Source: an uncultured Pseudocitrobacter sp. (GTDB taxonomy: Bacteria > Pseudomonadota > Gammaproteobacteria > Enterobacterales > Enterobacteriaceae). From it: a stretch of DNA of 64,000 nucleotides. Positions 1 through 8,415 of this stretch are shown piece by piece. The stretch is from assembly GCA_913778145.1 (NCBI GenBank), contig CAJYVI010000129.1, positions 87,061-151,060 of the forward strand, given 5' to 3'. A model generated the notes under the pieces. It was given only the letters and a program-made list of their open reading frames with translations. It searched no databases and was not told the DNA's origin. Position numbers and translations under genes: made by a program. The first letter of the stretch is position 1. The number at the start of each line of letters is the position of its first letter.

Positions 1-489
1 GACAAACGGCAGGTCCAGACGCTGGTTGCCGCCGGTGATGCGGAAATCGCCATAGCGCCAGTTAAGATACGCTTCGCCAATATTGGTCTGGTTTTCGCCG
101 ATGTCGCTTATCACGCGCTCTTCCGGCGGATGGTTAATACCGCGCAGGAACAGGCCGCTGACGCCAACATTGAAGCCGTACATCGGCGCGGTTTCGTACT
201 TCAGGAAGCCGCCGTAGCTGATGGTGTCCTGGTTAAAACCTTTGGCGAAATAGGCGTTGTGGGTGGTGTAGTAAAGAGATCGAACGCTGCCGCTAACTTT
301 ACCGCAGCTGAAAACATCGCTCAGGCTGCTGACGTTACCGTCAGCGTCAAAACATTCGCTGTCGGACTTAAAGGAGAGAGCCGCTTCTGCGCTGGCAGGA
401 AGCGCCAGGGCTGCAAGCGTGACCAGGGCGGTGAGACCACCGGTTAATCGTGATGGTTTAACTGCACCTGCTGCCCGACACATCTTCAT
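1..489 (-). CDS. OprD-family outer-membrane porin, N-terminal part (runs off window)
   Basis: Minus-strand frame open from an ATG at 489 to the window edge, giving 163 residues of a longer protein. An AAGG ribosome site lies 7 nt before the ATG. Residues 1-36 form a basic start, a hydrophobic stretch and an ASAEA-type signal peptidase site, so the product is exported. The mature part has Gly/aromatic strand patterns such as SGSVRSLYYTTHNAYF and the phrase FRITGGNQRLDLPF, which I associate with OprD/ChiP-type channels for small sugars or peptides. The substrate cannot be read from the sequence. It lies downstream of a second porin on the same strand, 383 bp away, so the two may share a substrate. 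The C-terminal barrel is outside the window. Confidence 0.75.
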   Translation of the reverse strand, partial: MKMCRAAGAVKPSRLTGGLTALVTLAALALPASAEAALSFKSDSECFDADGNVSSLSDVFSCGKVSGSVRSLYYTTHNAYFAKGFNQDTISYGGFLKYETAPMYGFNVGVSGLFLRGINHPPEERVISDIGENQTNIGEAYLNWRYGDFRITGGNQRLDLPFV

Positions 490-839
490 GCTAATACCTT
501 GTAAACAGAGATAAAAAAAAGAAAAAATGTGCGAGCGCCGCCGCCACATTGCCGCGCTTTTCGCGGGCGGAGAGACCCCTGATAGACGCACAAAACGTAT
601 GGGCGGTTTCGCACAGGGCTGTGATTATCTTCATCGGAAGGGGGGTGATCCAGATTTAAACGCAAACGTTTGCTTTCTTTTCCCAGGCATTGATGCTGAA
701 TCAATGATTCAAACTGAATTAATCATAATGCTAATTATTAATGGGGAGGAGATTACACTACATATTGATTGGGTGAATGGAAGATAGTACTTATTTTGCC
801 GTTTGGCTTAAACCGCACCGATTGGATAGTTTTCAGGCA
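490..839. other. Intergenic region between two porin genes
   Basis: No convincing gene is seen. The part near 680-780 is AT-rich and probably holds the promoter of the partial porin at 1-489. Short frames here lack ribosome sites and family resemblance. Confidence 0.5.
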
Positions 840-865
840 TTTCCCGCGCGAAAATGCGCGGGAAA
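840..865 (-). terminator. Hairpin after the 873-2069 porin gene
   Basis: A perfect 10-bp stem (TTTCCCGCGC / GCGCGGGAAA) with loop GAAAAT lies 8 bp past the stop codon of the porin gene. No long T tract follows on the minus strand, so it may act as a weak terminator or an mRNA 3' stabiliser. Confidence 0.55.
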
Positions 866-872
866 TCGGTCA

Positions 873-2069
873 TCAAAAATAGTAGCCGATGTTGACGTTG
901 GTGCGGAAATACCATTTCCCGCTGCCTTCAGACTGCGTGCTGGTCCAGCCCGTGGCGTTAAGCGCGCCGCCCCAGGGGTTAACGTTTTTCGCCCAGCTCA
1001 GGTCGACCCAGAACATGACCGGTAGCGCGAAGACCTGCACGCCGACGGTGTTCATCTGGGAATCGCTCCAGTCGCTTTTGTCTTTCCATAACACGCTGTA
1101 ATCATTATAGAACCGCAGCTTTGATACCGCGCCCCATTTGACGTCCACATCGCGGGCCACGTTGAGCGACGCGGTGGTGGCTTTTGCCGGAATTAAATAC
1201 GACGGCGTCAGGCCGTTGCCGCCCATCAGAATGGTATCGTCGCTGACGCCCGCCGGATTTTTCGGATCGTACTGGTAACGGATCACCTGCGAAGAGAGCT
1301 GCCACGGCCCGTTTTGCACGGTTCCGTGCAGGCCTGCCGCCCAGAAGGTACCGTCATCATCCGTTTCGCGATTGTGCAATCGCGCCACTGCCAGCGAGCC
1401 GCCCAGCTCATTATTCCAGTCACCGCCGTGGAATGTCCGCGCCAGCCGCACGTTCACCTGATCTCGCTTCTCATTACGCTGCTGATGCTGGCTGGGATAG
1501 TTGGTGTTTTTTAAGCGATCGTAATCTCCGACATCTGGGGCATAGCGCAGGTTCTCAGGCTCCATCCACGGGAAATAAGCAACATCCAGTGACCAGTTAT
1601 TATCGTGATATTGATAATTTATCCCGCTTCCGGCATTGACGCCGAAGCCTAAATAAAAGGGAATACCGTATGACCAGCCAAATTGTGGATACGGCTCCAG
1701 GCCAAAAGGTTTACCGGGAATACCGAGCTGTACACTATTATTCTGATCTAACCGATATCCCACATAGGCGCGATCAACCGCATATTTATGGTGATCCTGG
1801 AACCAGAACCCGGCATCAAAGAAATAGTTATTATAAAAACCGCTGCTGTCGATACGGAATGTATCAAAGCGCAGATGCGGTGGATTGCGATAATTACTGC
1901 CTTTCCAGTCTTCATAGCGATAATTTGCCCGCAACGCCCCGCCAATATCCAGCCCCGCGCTGCTGTCCGCGCTGCGCCAGCCGATATGCGGGAAGGGTTT
2001 CCCGCCTTCCGCCAGCGCGGGTGCGGCGGTGCATGCGCCCAGCAGCAGCGCGAGAAATTGTTTACGCAT
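873..2069 (-). CDS. Outer-membrane beta-barrel porin, carbohydrate type
   Basis: 398 residues beginning MRKQFLALLLGACTAAPALA, a clear signal peptide with an ALA cleavage site. The rest is a Gly/Tyr/Trp-rich beta-barrel pattern ending in the aromatic C-terminus NIGYYF, as expected for Bam-dependent outer-membrane insertion. It contains GALRANYRYEDW and HKYAVDRAYVGYRL strands, similar in style to enterobacterial carbohydrate porins; I do not recognise the exact family member. It is followed by a hairpin and a second porin on the same strand, and is divergent from a xylE-like gene 665 bp away. Two palindromes lie 79-132 bp upstream of its start and look like operators. A role in sugar uptake is inferred from the neighbours only. 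Confidence 0.7.
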   Translation of the reverse strand: MRKQFLALLLGACTAAPALAEGGKPFPHIGWRSADSSAGLDIGGALRANYRYEDWKGSNYRNPPHLRFDTFRIDSSGFYNNYFFDAGFWFQDHHKYAVDRAYVGYRLDQNNSVQLGIPGKPFGLEPYPQFGWSYGIPFYLGFGVNAGSGINYQYHDNNWSLDVAYFPWMEPENLRYAPDVGDYDRLKNTNYPSQHQQRNEKRDQVNVRLARTFHGGDWNNELGGSLAVARLHNRETDDDGTFWAAGLHGTVQNGPWQLSSQVIRYQYDPKNPAGVSDDTILMGGNGLTPSYLIPAKATTASLNVARDVDVKWGAVSKLRFYNDYSVLWKDKSDWSDSQMNTVGVQVFALPVMFWVDLSWAKNVNPWGGALNATGWTSTQSEGSGKWYFRTNVNIGYYF

Positions 2070-2147
2070 AGCTCACCTCGGATTCCATATTTCAATAAGT
2101 AATAGCTCGCCGCCGCAGATAAAAATCAGCGAGAATAAAGTGATAAT

Positions 2148-2201
2148 GTTTCGCCTATGAAACGAATGTTATTTCCTGAAGATTTGTTTCAAATATGAAA
2201 C
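2148..2201. promoter_or_regulatory. Pair of GTTTC-N6-GAAAC palindromes, probable operators
   Basis: GTTTCGCCTATGAAAC (2148-2163) and GTTTCAAATATGAAAC (2186-2201) share both half-sites with different spacers; their centres are 38 bp apart. They lie 79-132 bp upstream of the porin start at 2069. Two copies of the same dyad suggest binding sites of one dimeric repressor or activator. I cannot assign the protein. Confidence 0.5.
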
Positions 2202-2542
2202 TCAGTTTATTATTTGATATAAGGAAAAATCGCACGCAAAGAGCGGAGCGTCAAGGTGTAAAGTTTGAGCTATAACGCAATATTATTAAACGTTGCTGCA
2301 GGTATTAATAATTGTGAGGTTAGTTTGGAAATATTCTCATATATGGAACAATAGGCCATACGTTGCATAAGGTTTATCCGACACCATTAGCTCTGTTGTC
2401 ATCTTTCTCTGTCGCTGCGTCAAATTGACCCTGTCCAGTTGCATCGATTTTCATCTTAACCGGTGATTCCCCCGATCAGATGATAGAGTGCATTGTGGTG
2501 AGATGATTTGTGAGAGAGCACTCAAAATTAATTTGCATTTAA

Positions 2543-2556
2543 GTGATGAATGTCAC
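2543..2556. promoter_or_regulatory. Predicted CRP site upstream of the xylE-like gene
   Basis: GTGATGAATGTCAC keeps the GTGA-N6-TCAC core of cAMP-CRP sites. It is about 180 bp upstream of the transporter start, consistent with catabolite control of a sugar transporter. Predicted from the sequence only. Confidence 0.45.
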
Positions 2557-2734
2557 GGTAACTCTTTTTAATAATTAGGATACGAAAAAACTGAATTGTG
2601 TGACATGAATAGCAATGTCTAAATCAGGGGAGTGAAGCTGAACTGGAGTTTTATCGATGTCCTATTTCCCTGATGTGTCCTGAACCTCAATCATATCTAT
2701 TTGGCTGACATCTTTCTGCCCTACAGGATTAAAT

Positions 2735-4207
2735 ATGAGCACAAAAATGAACTCGTACACGCTGGGTGTCACACTAGTTGCTACCCTTGGAGGACTGCTT
2801 TTCGGTTATGATACAGCAGTAATTTCTGGCACCGTTGGATCACTCAATAATGTTTTTGTTGTTCCTCAAAATTTGGCTGAGGGAGCCGCTAACTCACTAT
2901 TAGGCTTCTGTGTTGCCAGTGCTTTAATCGGCTGTATTATTGGCGGTGGCCTTGCGGGATTTCTAAGTAGTAAATTTGGCAGAAAACGCTCATTGATGGT
3001 TGCCGGTTTTCTGTTTTTTATTTCCGCATTAGGTTCATCATTCCCTGAATTAGGGCATCATTCGATAGATAGTACCGCAGGTGTCCCCACGTATCTGAGT
3101 GGCTATGTCAGTACCTTTGTTATTTATCGTATAATTGGTGGTATTGGCGTAGGCATAGCTTCCATGATTTCACCCATGTATATTGCGGAAATCGCACCAG
3201 CGAATATACGCGGTAGACTCGTTTCTTTTAACCAGTTCGCTATTATTTTTGGTCAGTTGCTGGTGTACTGTGTTAACTACTTCATTGCGCGCAGTGGTTC
3301 GCCAGAATGGCTGGATACAATGGGATGGCGTTATATGTTCCTCTCCGGAGCAATACCGTCAGTGATTTTCTTTGTGCTGTTATTTACCGTTCCTGAAAGC
3401 CCGCGCTGGCTGGCAACGCGTGGCCAGAATGCTCAGGCTTCCGCAGTTCTTGAGAAATTATTGGGTAAAGTGGCTGGTCAGGCTGAATTTAACAATGTGA
3501 TGAAATCGGTAAACGGAGGTGCAGTACAATCGGCCCCTCTCTTTTCCTTTGGCATTGCGATTGTGGTCATTGGTGTCATGCTGTCAGTATTCCAGCAGTT
3601 CGTAGGCATCAATGTGGTGTTGTACTACGCACCAGAAGTTTTTAAAGAAATTGGTTCCAGCCAGGACACGGCATTATTACAGACAATCATTGTCGGTCTT
3701 ATTAATCTGCTGTTCACGGTGATTGCCATTATGACCGTCGATAAATTTGGGCGTAAGCCATTGCAGATTATTGGTGCACTGGGTATGGCCTTTGGGATGT
3801 TGCTGCTGGGAACGGCCTTCTATGCGCATTGGGCTGGAGGCGTCGCACTCTTCGCGATGCTTCTTTATGTCGCCATGTTCGCGGTAAGTTGGGGTCCTGT
3901 TTGTTGGGTGCTTCTGGCTGAAATATTCCCGAATCGCATTCGTTCGAAGGCGCTGGCTATTGCTGTAGCCGCTCAATGGATCGCAAACTATTTCGTCAGC
4001 TGGACATTCCCGATGATGGCGAAGTCGACCTATCTGCAAACGCATTTCAATAACGGGTTCGCATACTGGGTTTATGGGGTGATGGGGATTCTGGCTGCGC
4101 TGTTTATGTGGAAATTCGTCCCTGAAACTAAGGGTAAAACACTGGAAGAACTGGAAGCACTCTGGAAAAAACCTCACTCTTTCGAGCAGAAAAAATCGGC
4201 GCTATAA
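2735..4207 (+). CDS. xylE: XylE-type sugar:H+ symporter (MFS sugar porter)
   Basis: 490 residues, almost the same length as E. coli XylE (491), with strong similarity over the whole chain as I recall it. It is an inner-membrane 12-helix major facilitator importing D-xylose, or a close analogue, with a proton. Visible family motifs are LFGYDTAVISG in helix 1, the central PESPRWL, FQQFVGINVVLYYAPE in helix 7 (the QQ pair and Asn contact sugar in XylE), WGPVCWVLLAEIFP in helix 10, and the C-terminal PETKGKTLEELE. An AGGA ribosome site precedes the ATG. It is a single-gene unit with a terminator at 4300-4324. The alpha-xylosidase gene yicI lies beyond the selC island, which makes a xyloside-related role plausible. 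The substrate could differ from xylose. Confidence 0.85.
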   Translation: MSTKMNSYTLGVTLVATLGGLLFGYDTAVISGTVGSLNNVFVVPQNLAEGAANSLLGFCVASALIGCIIGGGLAGFLSSKFGRKRSLMVAGFLFFISALGSSFPELGHHSIDSTAGVPTYLSGYVSTFVIYRIIGGIGVGIASMISPMYIAEIAPANIRGRLVSFNQFAIIFGQLLVYCVNYFIARSGSPEWLDTMGWRYMFLSGAIPSVIFFVLLFTVPESPRWLATRGQNAQASAVLEKLLGKVAGQAEFNNVMKSVNGGAVQSAPLFSFGIAIVVIGVMLSVFQQFVGINVVLYYAPEVFKEIGSSQDTALLQTIIVGLINLLFTVIAIMTVDKFGRKPLQIIGALGMAFGMLLLGTAFYAHWAGGVALFAMLLYVAMFAVSWGPVCWVLLAEIFPNRIRSKALAIAVAAQWIANYFVSWTFPMMAKSTYLQTHFNNGFAYWVYGVMGILAALFMWKFVPETKGKTLEELEALWKKPHSFEQKKSAL

Positions 4208-4299
4208 AGCGGGAGAGACAGGGGTTGTCATGCATAACGTAGTATAGGGATGAACCCAGCTATTCACGCATGCCAACGAGTCACTGACAACGATAATGG

Positions 4300-4324
4300 A
4301 AAAGGCTCGCGAGGGCCTTTTTTC
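4300..4324 (+). terminator. Rho-independent terminator after xylE-like gene
   Basis: Stem AAAAGGCTC / GGGCCTTTT followed by T residues, about 93 bp after the xylE stop. It marks the end of the transcription unit and lies before the island boundary. Confidence 0.75.
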
Positions 4325-4480
4325 CTTCACAAAAACGTTTATCCGATCTTCATGAAGCGTCAGCTTTTCCTACTGGCGGAATTGCGTGCCGTGAGGCGAG
4401 CGAATGCGATAACCAACGGCGAGAGTAACGGATAGAACGCACTTTCAAGTGCTATTACAAGGAATAAATGGATGTGAGAA

Positions 4481-4507
4481 GAGGCATTTTGGCGATCACA
4501 GGAGTCG
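4481..4507. repeat. Degenerate far att site of the selC island
   Basis: GAGGCATTTTGGCG followed by ATCACAGGAGTCG matches the selC 3' end and flank at 13297-13327, except for an absent GAAG and two changed bases. It is the expected leftover of a tRNA-gene att site at the distal end of an integrated element. AT-rich island DNA starts to its right. Confidence 0.7.
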
Positions 4508-4563
4508 CATTTGGTGATTAATCATGTTGAATTTATTGATTATTTTACTATGCGGTTTACTGA

Positions 4564-4585
4564 CATGCCCCCGATTATGCCCCCA
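4564..4585. repeat. Direct repeat CATGCCCCC-N-ATTATGCCCCCA, left copy
   Basis: A 22-bp element differing by one base from the copy at 13173-13194 and in the same orientation. Each copy is itself two ATGCCCCC units. One copy lies about 60 bp inside the left att remnant and the other between the integrase start and selC, as expected for integrase arm-type sites. Confidence 0.6.
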
Positions 4586-4615
4586 CATGTTTTCCTTAAT
4601 GATCAGTTGGCTGAT

Positions 4616-4696
4616 TTATGAGCGTTTCAAGCCAAGGTTGAACTGTGCCCGATGAACATCCAAAGTGCTGATTATCATGAGTACATCACCCGCCAT
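4616..4696 (-). CDS. Tiny ORF, 26 residues, with strong ribosome site
   Basis: ATG at 4696 preceded by AAGGAGG six bases upstream, reading MAGDVLMIISTLDVHRAQFN and six more residues to a TAA. The ribosome site is unusually good for a chance frame, and the stop of another small frame (4711-4827) lies 14 bp upstream. It matches no family I recognise and may be the end of a decayed gene. Confidence 0.2.
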   Translation of the reverse strand: MAGDVLMIISTLDVHRAQFNLGLKRS

Positions 4697-4710
4697 ATGA
4701 ACCTCCTTAC

Positions 4711-4827
4711 TCAAGACTTGAACAGGTCAATGCCATGGCAGCCCTTGGTACACTTACCGATGATCACATCATCGCAACAATCCACCATTATTAGTGCATT
4801 ATCAGCACCAATACCTGTCATCTCCAT
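4711..4827 (-). CDS. Small ORF or gene remnant, 38 residues
   Basis: Reads MEMTGIGADNALIMVDCCDD, then VIIGKCTKGC and eight more residues. The Gly-Ala-Asp-Asn start and Cys-rich middle do not look random, and the frame stays open a few codons upstream of the ATG. It could be the 3' end of a lost gene. Function unknown. Confidence 0.25.
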   Translation of the reverse strand: MEMTGIGADNALIMVDCCDDVIIGKCTKGCHGIDLFKS

Positions 4828-5102
4828 CTGACATCCGAAAAAATTTAGAAACGGATCTTCAGTTTAAGATCCTGAGGTTTTGTCAGAAATGAAGTGGAAA
4901 AAGCGGGGATAAGGATGTAAGAACAAATCTTACATTCTGAACAAGAAGGTGTTAATTAGTCGCGAAATGCACTGGGCGAAACTAGAACAACGTAACAAGC
5001 AGTTGTAAAGGAAGGCGATAAAGAGATAAAAAACATATTTCCTGCTGAATATAAAATAAAAAGGATGATATCAATTCATATCATCCTTTTGAATATTGCT
5101 AG

Positions 5103-7943
5103 TTAGAACTGATACTTGATGCCGTACATCGCCGAAGCATCATGGTAGCCACTTCCACCGACTTGCACTGCTACGTTGCCCCACATATTAAATCGGTCAC
5201 CGATTTTAGCTTCAACACCGGTTTTGATTTCACCAATGTTACGACTACCTTCCTGAGTAATGGTTCTGTCATCCAGAGTGGCCGAGAAGGTCCGTGTATT
5301 GTGCAGCCAGTTCATTTCAACAAAAGGCTCAAACTCACGGCGTTTTCCTTCATCGATCTTGTGATGGCTATTGATATAAGCCCTCATCCCCAACCGGGTC
5401 TGAATATTCCCGTCTCCGCCAAAGCTCACATTCGTTCCGTTTTGCTCGCGGTGTGAATCACTGCGTACCCCCATCCAGATGGCCTGTGCCTTCGGCTGGA
5501 TATACCATGTGTTCAGCGTTCCCTGGCTTCCATAGAAGGTTCCCATCTCTTTGGTCCATCCCGACTCGACTGATGCTGTTACTCCCCGGGACTTATAACT
5601 TTCGGAAGCAAGCTGATTGCCACTGACATGGTTATTAAACCAGCTGTAAATGAGCCAGCTGTCAGTGTAAAGCCCTTCCTTATTTTCATTGTCGGCATAC
5701 CAGGTGCCGTAAACTCCCACGCTATAGCCGCTCACAGTTCCGTCAGCTTTGTAATCACTCCAGCGAGAGCGGGTATTGCTCTGATTATTTGCATAGCCTC
5801 CCATCACGCCCAGATGCCAGCGGTCTTTCCCGTCTGATGACCATTCAGCAACGTCGCTACCGAGCTGGACAATGTAACGATTACTTTGTGTAGTGAGCTG
5901 TCCGGCGCTATGGAAAACGTTATGTCCTCCTACCTGTCTCAGCCACAAACTCGTCACTTTCTTTTCACCCGTCAGCGCATCGGTGTACTGAGTTTCGCCG
6001 AGTCTGTCGTGCAGCCGCATAACGAATAAATTGTTTGCTGCGGCGTGGTTAGCCAGATATGCACCTGGTTCAGGTCGTACAAGTGGTTTATTGGGTTCCG
6101 GAACAGGTTTAGGATCCGTGCCTGGGTCAGGTTTGGGATCCGTACCTGGGTCAGGTTTAGGATCTGTGCCTGGGTCAGGTTTAGGATCCGTGCCTGGGTC
6201 AGGTTTAGGATTCGTGCCTGGGTCAGGTTTAGGGTCTGTGCCTGGGTCAGGTTTAGGATCTACCGGTTTAGTAATTGAACTCGTTAAATACCAATCTTCT
6301 CCTTTTCTAACAACATCATAGTCATACGCACCTGCAACAATACGGCTCGCTTTTACAAATGACCCAAATGATTGGCCGCCAACAGTAATGATTTCTATGC
6401 CTTCGTTAGTAAGAGCACCCTTACCGCCAACATTATTAATGCTCACTTTAGTCGTGCCAGGTTCTACATTCCCTAAAATATGCATCTGATCAGTTTGAGA
6501 GTTATCGTCTCCAAGAACTGTATTTAATGTGAGAGTTCCATTATTGCCAGAAAAATTATCCACAACGGTAAGATAAGCCGGCGTGAAGTTGTCAGCACTT
6601 ATAGGGGCTCGCCAGGTTATATTCGCGTCATTGAGAGTCATATTAGTTATGACAGAGCTGCTCGTCATATCCCAAAGGCTATCTTTTCCTTTGATGTCGA
6701 GATTAATATACCCGTTATCAGCGGTGTTGAGTTGCCCGAGAGAGTTAAGTTGAGTAGAGTTGGCTGCACCTGAAAATTTAGAACCCTGGATCATGCGCAG
6801 GTCTATCTCACCTTTTCGATTTGCTAGCATATCTCCGTATACAGTATACACGCCCTCGCTTGTAGGGCCATCCATGAAACCCGAACCGATATATGCATTC
6901 TTGCCTGTTGAATAAAAAGCGTAACTATCTGAGCTGTTTATCCGGACATCAACATCTCTGGTCAGATAAATACGGCCGCCATCAAAAACTCGCTCTCCTT
7001 GTGTATTTGTTTCAATCGGAGTGAGAGGCCAAAGTGGACTGGACATAGGTCTAACTGGAGAACCAGCAGCTGGTAATCTACTAATACCATCTTCAGCAAC
7101 GAGCCCTGATGCGGAATTTCCATGGGTTACAACTGTAATATCACCCGATTCGATCAGACCAGTTTTGTTCGCATATACCGCATGGGCATCATTACCAAAT
7201 GTCTCAACATACGCATTATGTCCTAATTTAATCAATGCAGAATATGTATAATGATGTAAACCTCTGGGATTATTTATATAATGATATGAACCAGCATATA
7301 CACCGTATCCACGCGCTCTTGAATAAGGAGTGTAGTCTTTGTAGCCACCATTAAATCCCTCTCCAGTGGTTATAATCTTAGCATTTTCGCCTACAACAAT
7401 ACTGTTTACCAGGCCCTGACTAGCTTCACCTGCTGAAGTAATTTCTGCAGCAATACCCATACCATCTTTTGTGTAAACTTCGAGATTGTCACCAATTGAA
7501 AGTGTTGATACACCTCTGTTGTCCAAAAAGACACCGGCGCCTGCATTACCTGTGGTTTCAATAATAGTCTTACCTGTTAAAGTAGCATTACTACCCATCA
7601 AGTGAAGCCCATCGCTGTCTTCGTGGCTTGCTCTGAGTGACAGATTAGAAGTGATAGTGTCAGGATTGGCTCGATATAGCTCAATGGCATGATTTTCAAC
7701 ATATCTATTTTCGCTAATAACATTAATTTCAACATTATTCCATGCATTAATTTCATTACCTGGATTTGGGTTGTAAAGACCAGAATCACCAGTGCATACT
7801 CTCAATGCTGAGCTATCCGAAGAACAAGTTAAAGATGCGTTGGCTTGAATGGAAAAGGTGCTGCCAAGAATCGCAGCAATGCTGCATGCCAGTATCTTTT
7901 TCTTAATGTGAATATTAGAGGTAATTAAAGTATATCTATTCAT
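5103..7943 (-). CDS. MisL/AIDA-type autotransporter (type Va secretion)
   Basis: 946 residues from the ATG at 7943, which has AGGAAG seven bases upstream; a GTG six bases earlier is less likely. Residues 1-37 are a long signal peptide ending SIQANA. About 38-540 is a Gly/Asn/Thr-rich passenger with short repeating strands typical of a right-handed beta-helix. Residues ~561-609 are a (DPKPDPGT)n linker, and the last ~280 residues form the autotransporter beta-barrel, starting near SLWLRQVGGHN and ending GIKYQF. The passenger would be displayed on the cell surface, probably for adhesion. Salmonella MisL (955 aa, also at selC in SPI-3) is the nearest relative I can recall by size, place and build; this is unverified. 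Divergent regulators nearby may control it. Confidence 0.85.
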   Translation of the reverse strand: MNRYTLITSNIHIKKKILACSIAAILGSTFSIQANASLTCSSDSSALRVCTGDSGLYNPNPGNEINAWNNVEINVISENRYVENHAIELYRANPDTITSNLSLRASHEDSDGLHLMGSNATLTGKTIIETTGNAGAGVFLDNRGVSTLSIGDNLEVYTKDGMGIAAEITSAGEASQGLVNSIVVGENAKIITTGEGFNGGYKDYTPYSRARGYGVYAGSYHYINNPRGLHHYTYSALIKLGHNAYVETFGNDAHAVYANKTGLIESGDITVVTHGNSASGLVAEDGISRLPAAGSPVRPMSSPLWPLTPIETNTQGERVFDGGRIYLTRDVDVRINSSDSYAFYSTGKNAYIGSGFMDGPTSEGVYTVYGDMLANRKGEIDLRMIQGSKFSGAANSTQLNSLGQLNTADNGYINLDIKGKDSLWDMTSSSVITNMTLNDANITWRAPISADNFTPAYLTVVDNFSGNNGTLTLNTVLGDDNSQTDQMHILGNVEPGTTKVSINNVGGKGALTNEGIEIITVGGQSFGSFVKASRIVAGAYDYDVVRKGEDWYLTSSITKPVDPKPDPGTDPKPDPGTNPKPDPGTDPKPDPGTDPKPDPGTDPKPDPGTDPKPVPEPNKPLVRPEPGAYLANHAAANNLFVMRLHDRLGETQYTDALTGEKKVTSLWLRQVGGHNVFHSAGQLTTQSNRYIVQLGSDVAEWSSDGKDRWHLGVMGGYANNQSNTRSRWSDYKADGTVSGYSVGVYGTWYADNENKEGLYTDSWLIYSWFNNHVSGNQLASESYKSRGVTASVESGWTKEMGTFYGSQGTLNTWYIQPKAQAIWMGVRSDSHREQNGTNVSFGGDGNIQTRLGMRAYINSHHKIDEGKRREFEPFVEMNWLHNTRTFSATLDDRTITQEGSRNIGEIKTGVEAKIGDRFNMWGNVAVQVGGSGYHDASAMYGIKYQF
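6118..6261 (-). repeat. Six 24-bp tandem repeats encoding DPKPDPGT
   Basis: Six in-frame copies of a 24-bp unit, with base changes mostly at third positions or in the GGATCC/GGATCT part, plus a degenerate copy on each side. They encode an acidic Pro-rich spacer between the passenger and barrel of the autotransporter. As the unit is 8 codons, copy-number change would alter linker length but not frame. Confidence 0.9.
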
Positions 7944-8415
7944 AGTCACTTCCTGTGCACCACAACGGCTGCCGATTAGTATAGTAAAAAATTAATATGC
8001 AAATTCATTGGATAGATTCTATTTAAAAAGACGATATTCGTAAATTGCACCATGATTAATTAGGATTATTTTAAATGTGATACATAAATGGTTCACAGTC
8101 GATTACTCTTGTTGCGCATATGCTATTGATATTTAAGGGTAAAAATTCAATGCAAAAAAGTACGGCCAGCTTCAGTAAGTAGTTGTAGTAAGATTTTTCC
8201 TGCTGGTTATGTGGAGGGGGATAGTTAGAGAATGTAATGTCCATTAACACTAACGTTAGATTTTGCTTCTGAAGCCTTGAAATCATCAACAGGAAAAGCA
8301 CTTCGTATGAGGCCCCCAAAAGGGGGCGATACATGAATCATAGATGATACAATTGTCGGCTGAATCAAAATTCGGCCCCATATGTACAGTATTTCTACCC
8401 AATGTATTTTATTGT
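7944..8415. other. Intergenic region upstream of autotransporter gene
   Basis: 472 bp, AT-rich, likely carrying the autotransporter promoter. A perfect hairpin GCCCCC-AAAA-GGGGGC lies at 8312-8327. A minus-strand frame at 8071-8334 (87 codons) has no good ribosome site and no family resemblance, and is not called. Confidence 0.5.

Larger units (their letters stand above)
2070..2734. other. Divergent control region, porin / xylE-like
   Basis: A 665-bp gene-free stretch between two divergent genes. It holds two GTTTC-N6-GAAAC palindromes close to the porin and a CRP-like site closer to xylE, both listed separately. No small gene with a believable ribosome site was found. Confidence 0.6.
4508..5102. 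other. Left end of the selC island, mostly non-coding
   Basis: 595 bp between the att remnant and the stop codon of the autotransporter gene. It contains a copy of the integrase-proximal repeat (4564-4585) and two tiny minus-strand frames listed separately. A partial AT-rich inverted repeat (GATGATATCAATTCATATCATCC, in two parts) near 5065-5090 could end transcription of the autotransporter gene. Confidence 0.5.

Noticed and set aside
6118..6261. Possible CRISPR array
   Set aside because: The 24-bp units are directly adjacent with no spacers and are in frame within a gene.
6031..6321. Gly/Ser-Val-Pro repeat protein on the plus strand
   Set aside because: It is the reverse reading of the tandem repeats coding for the autotransporter linker.
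8071..8334. 87-codon minus-strand frame upstream of the autotransporter gene
   Set aside because: No ribosome site or recognisable family; it crosses a GC hairpin and lies in a likely promoter region.
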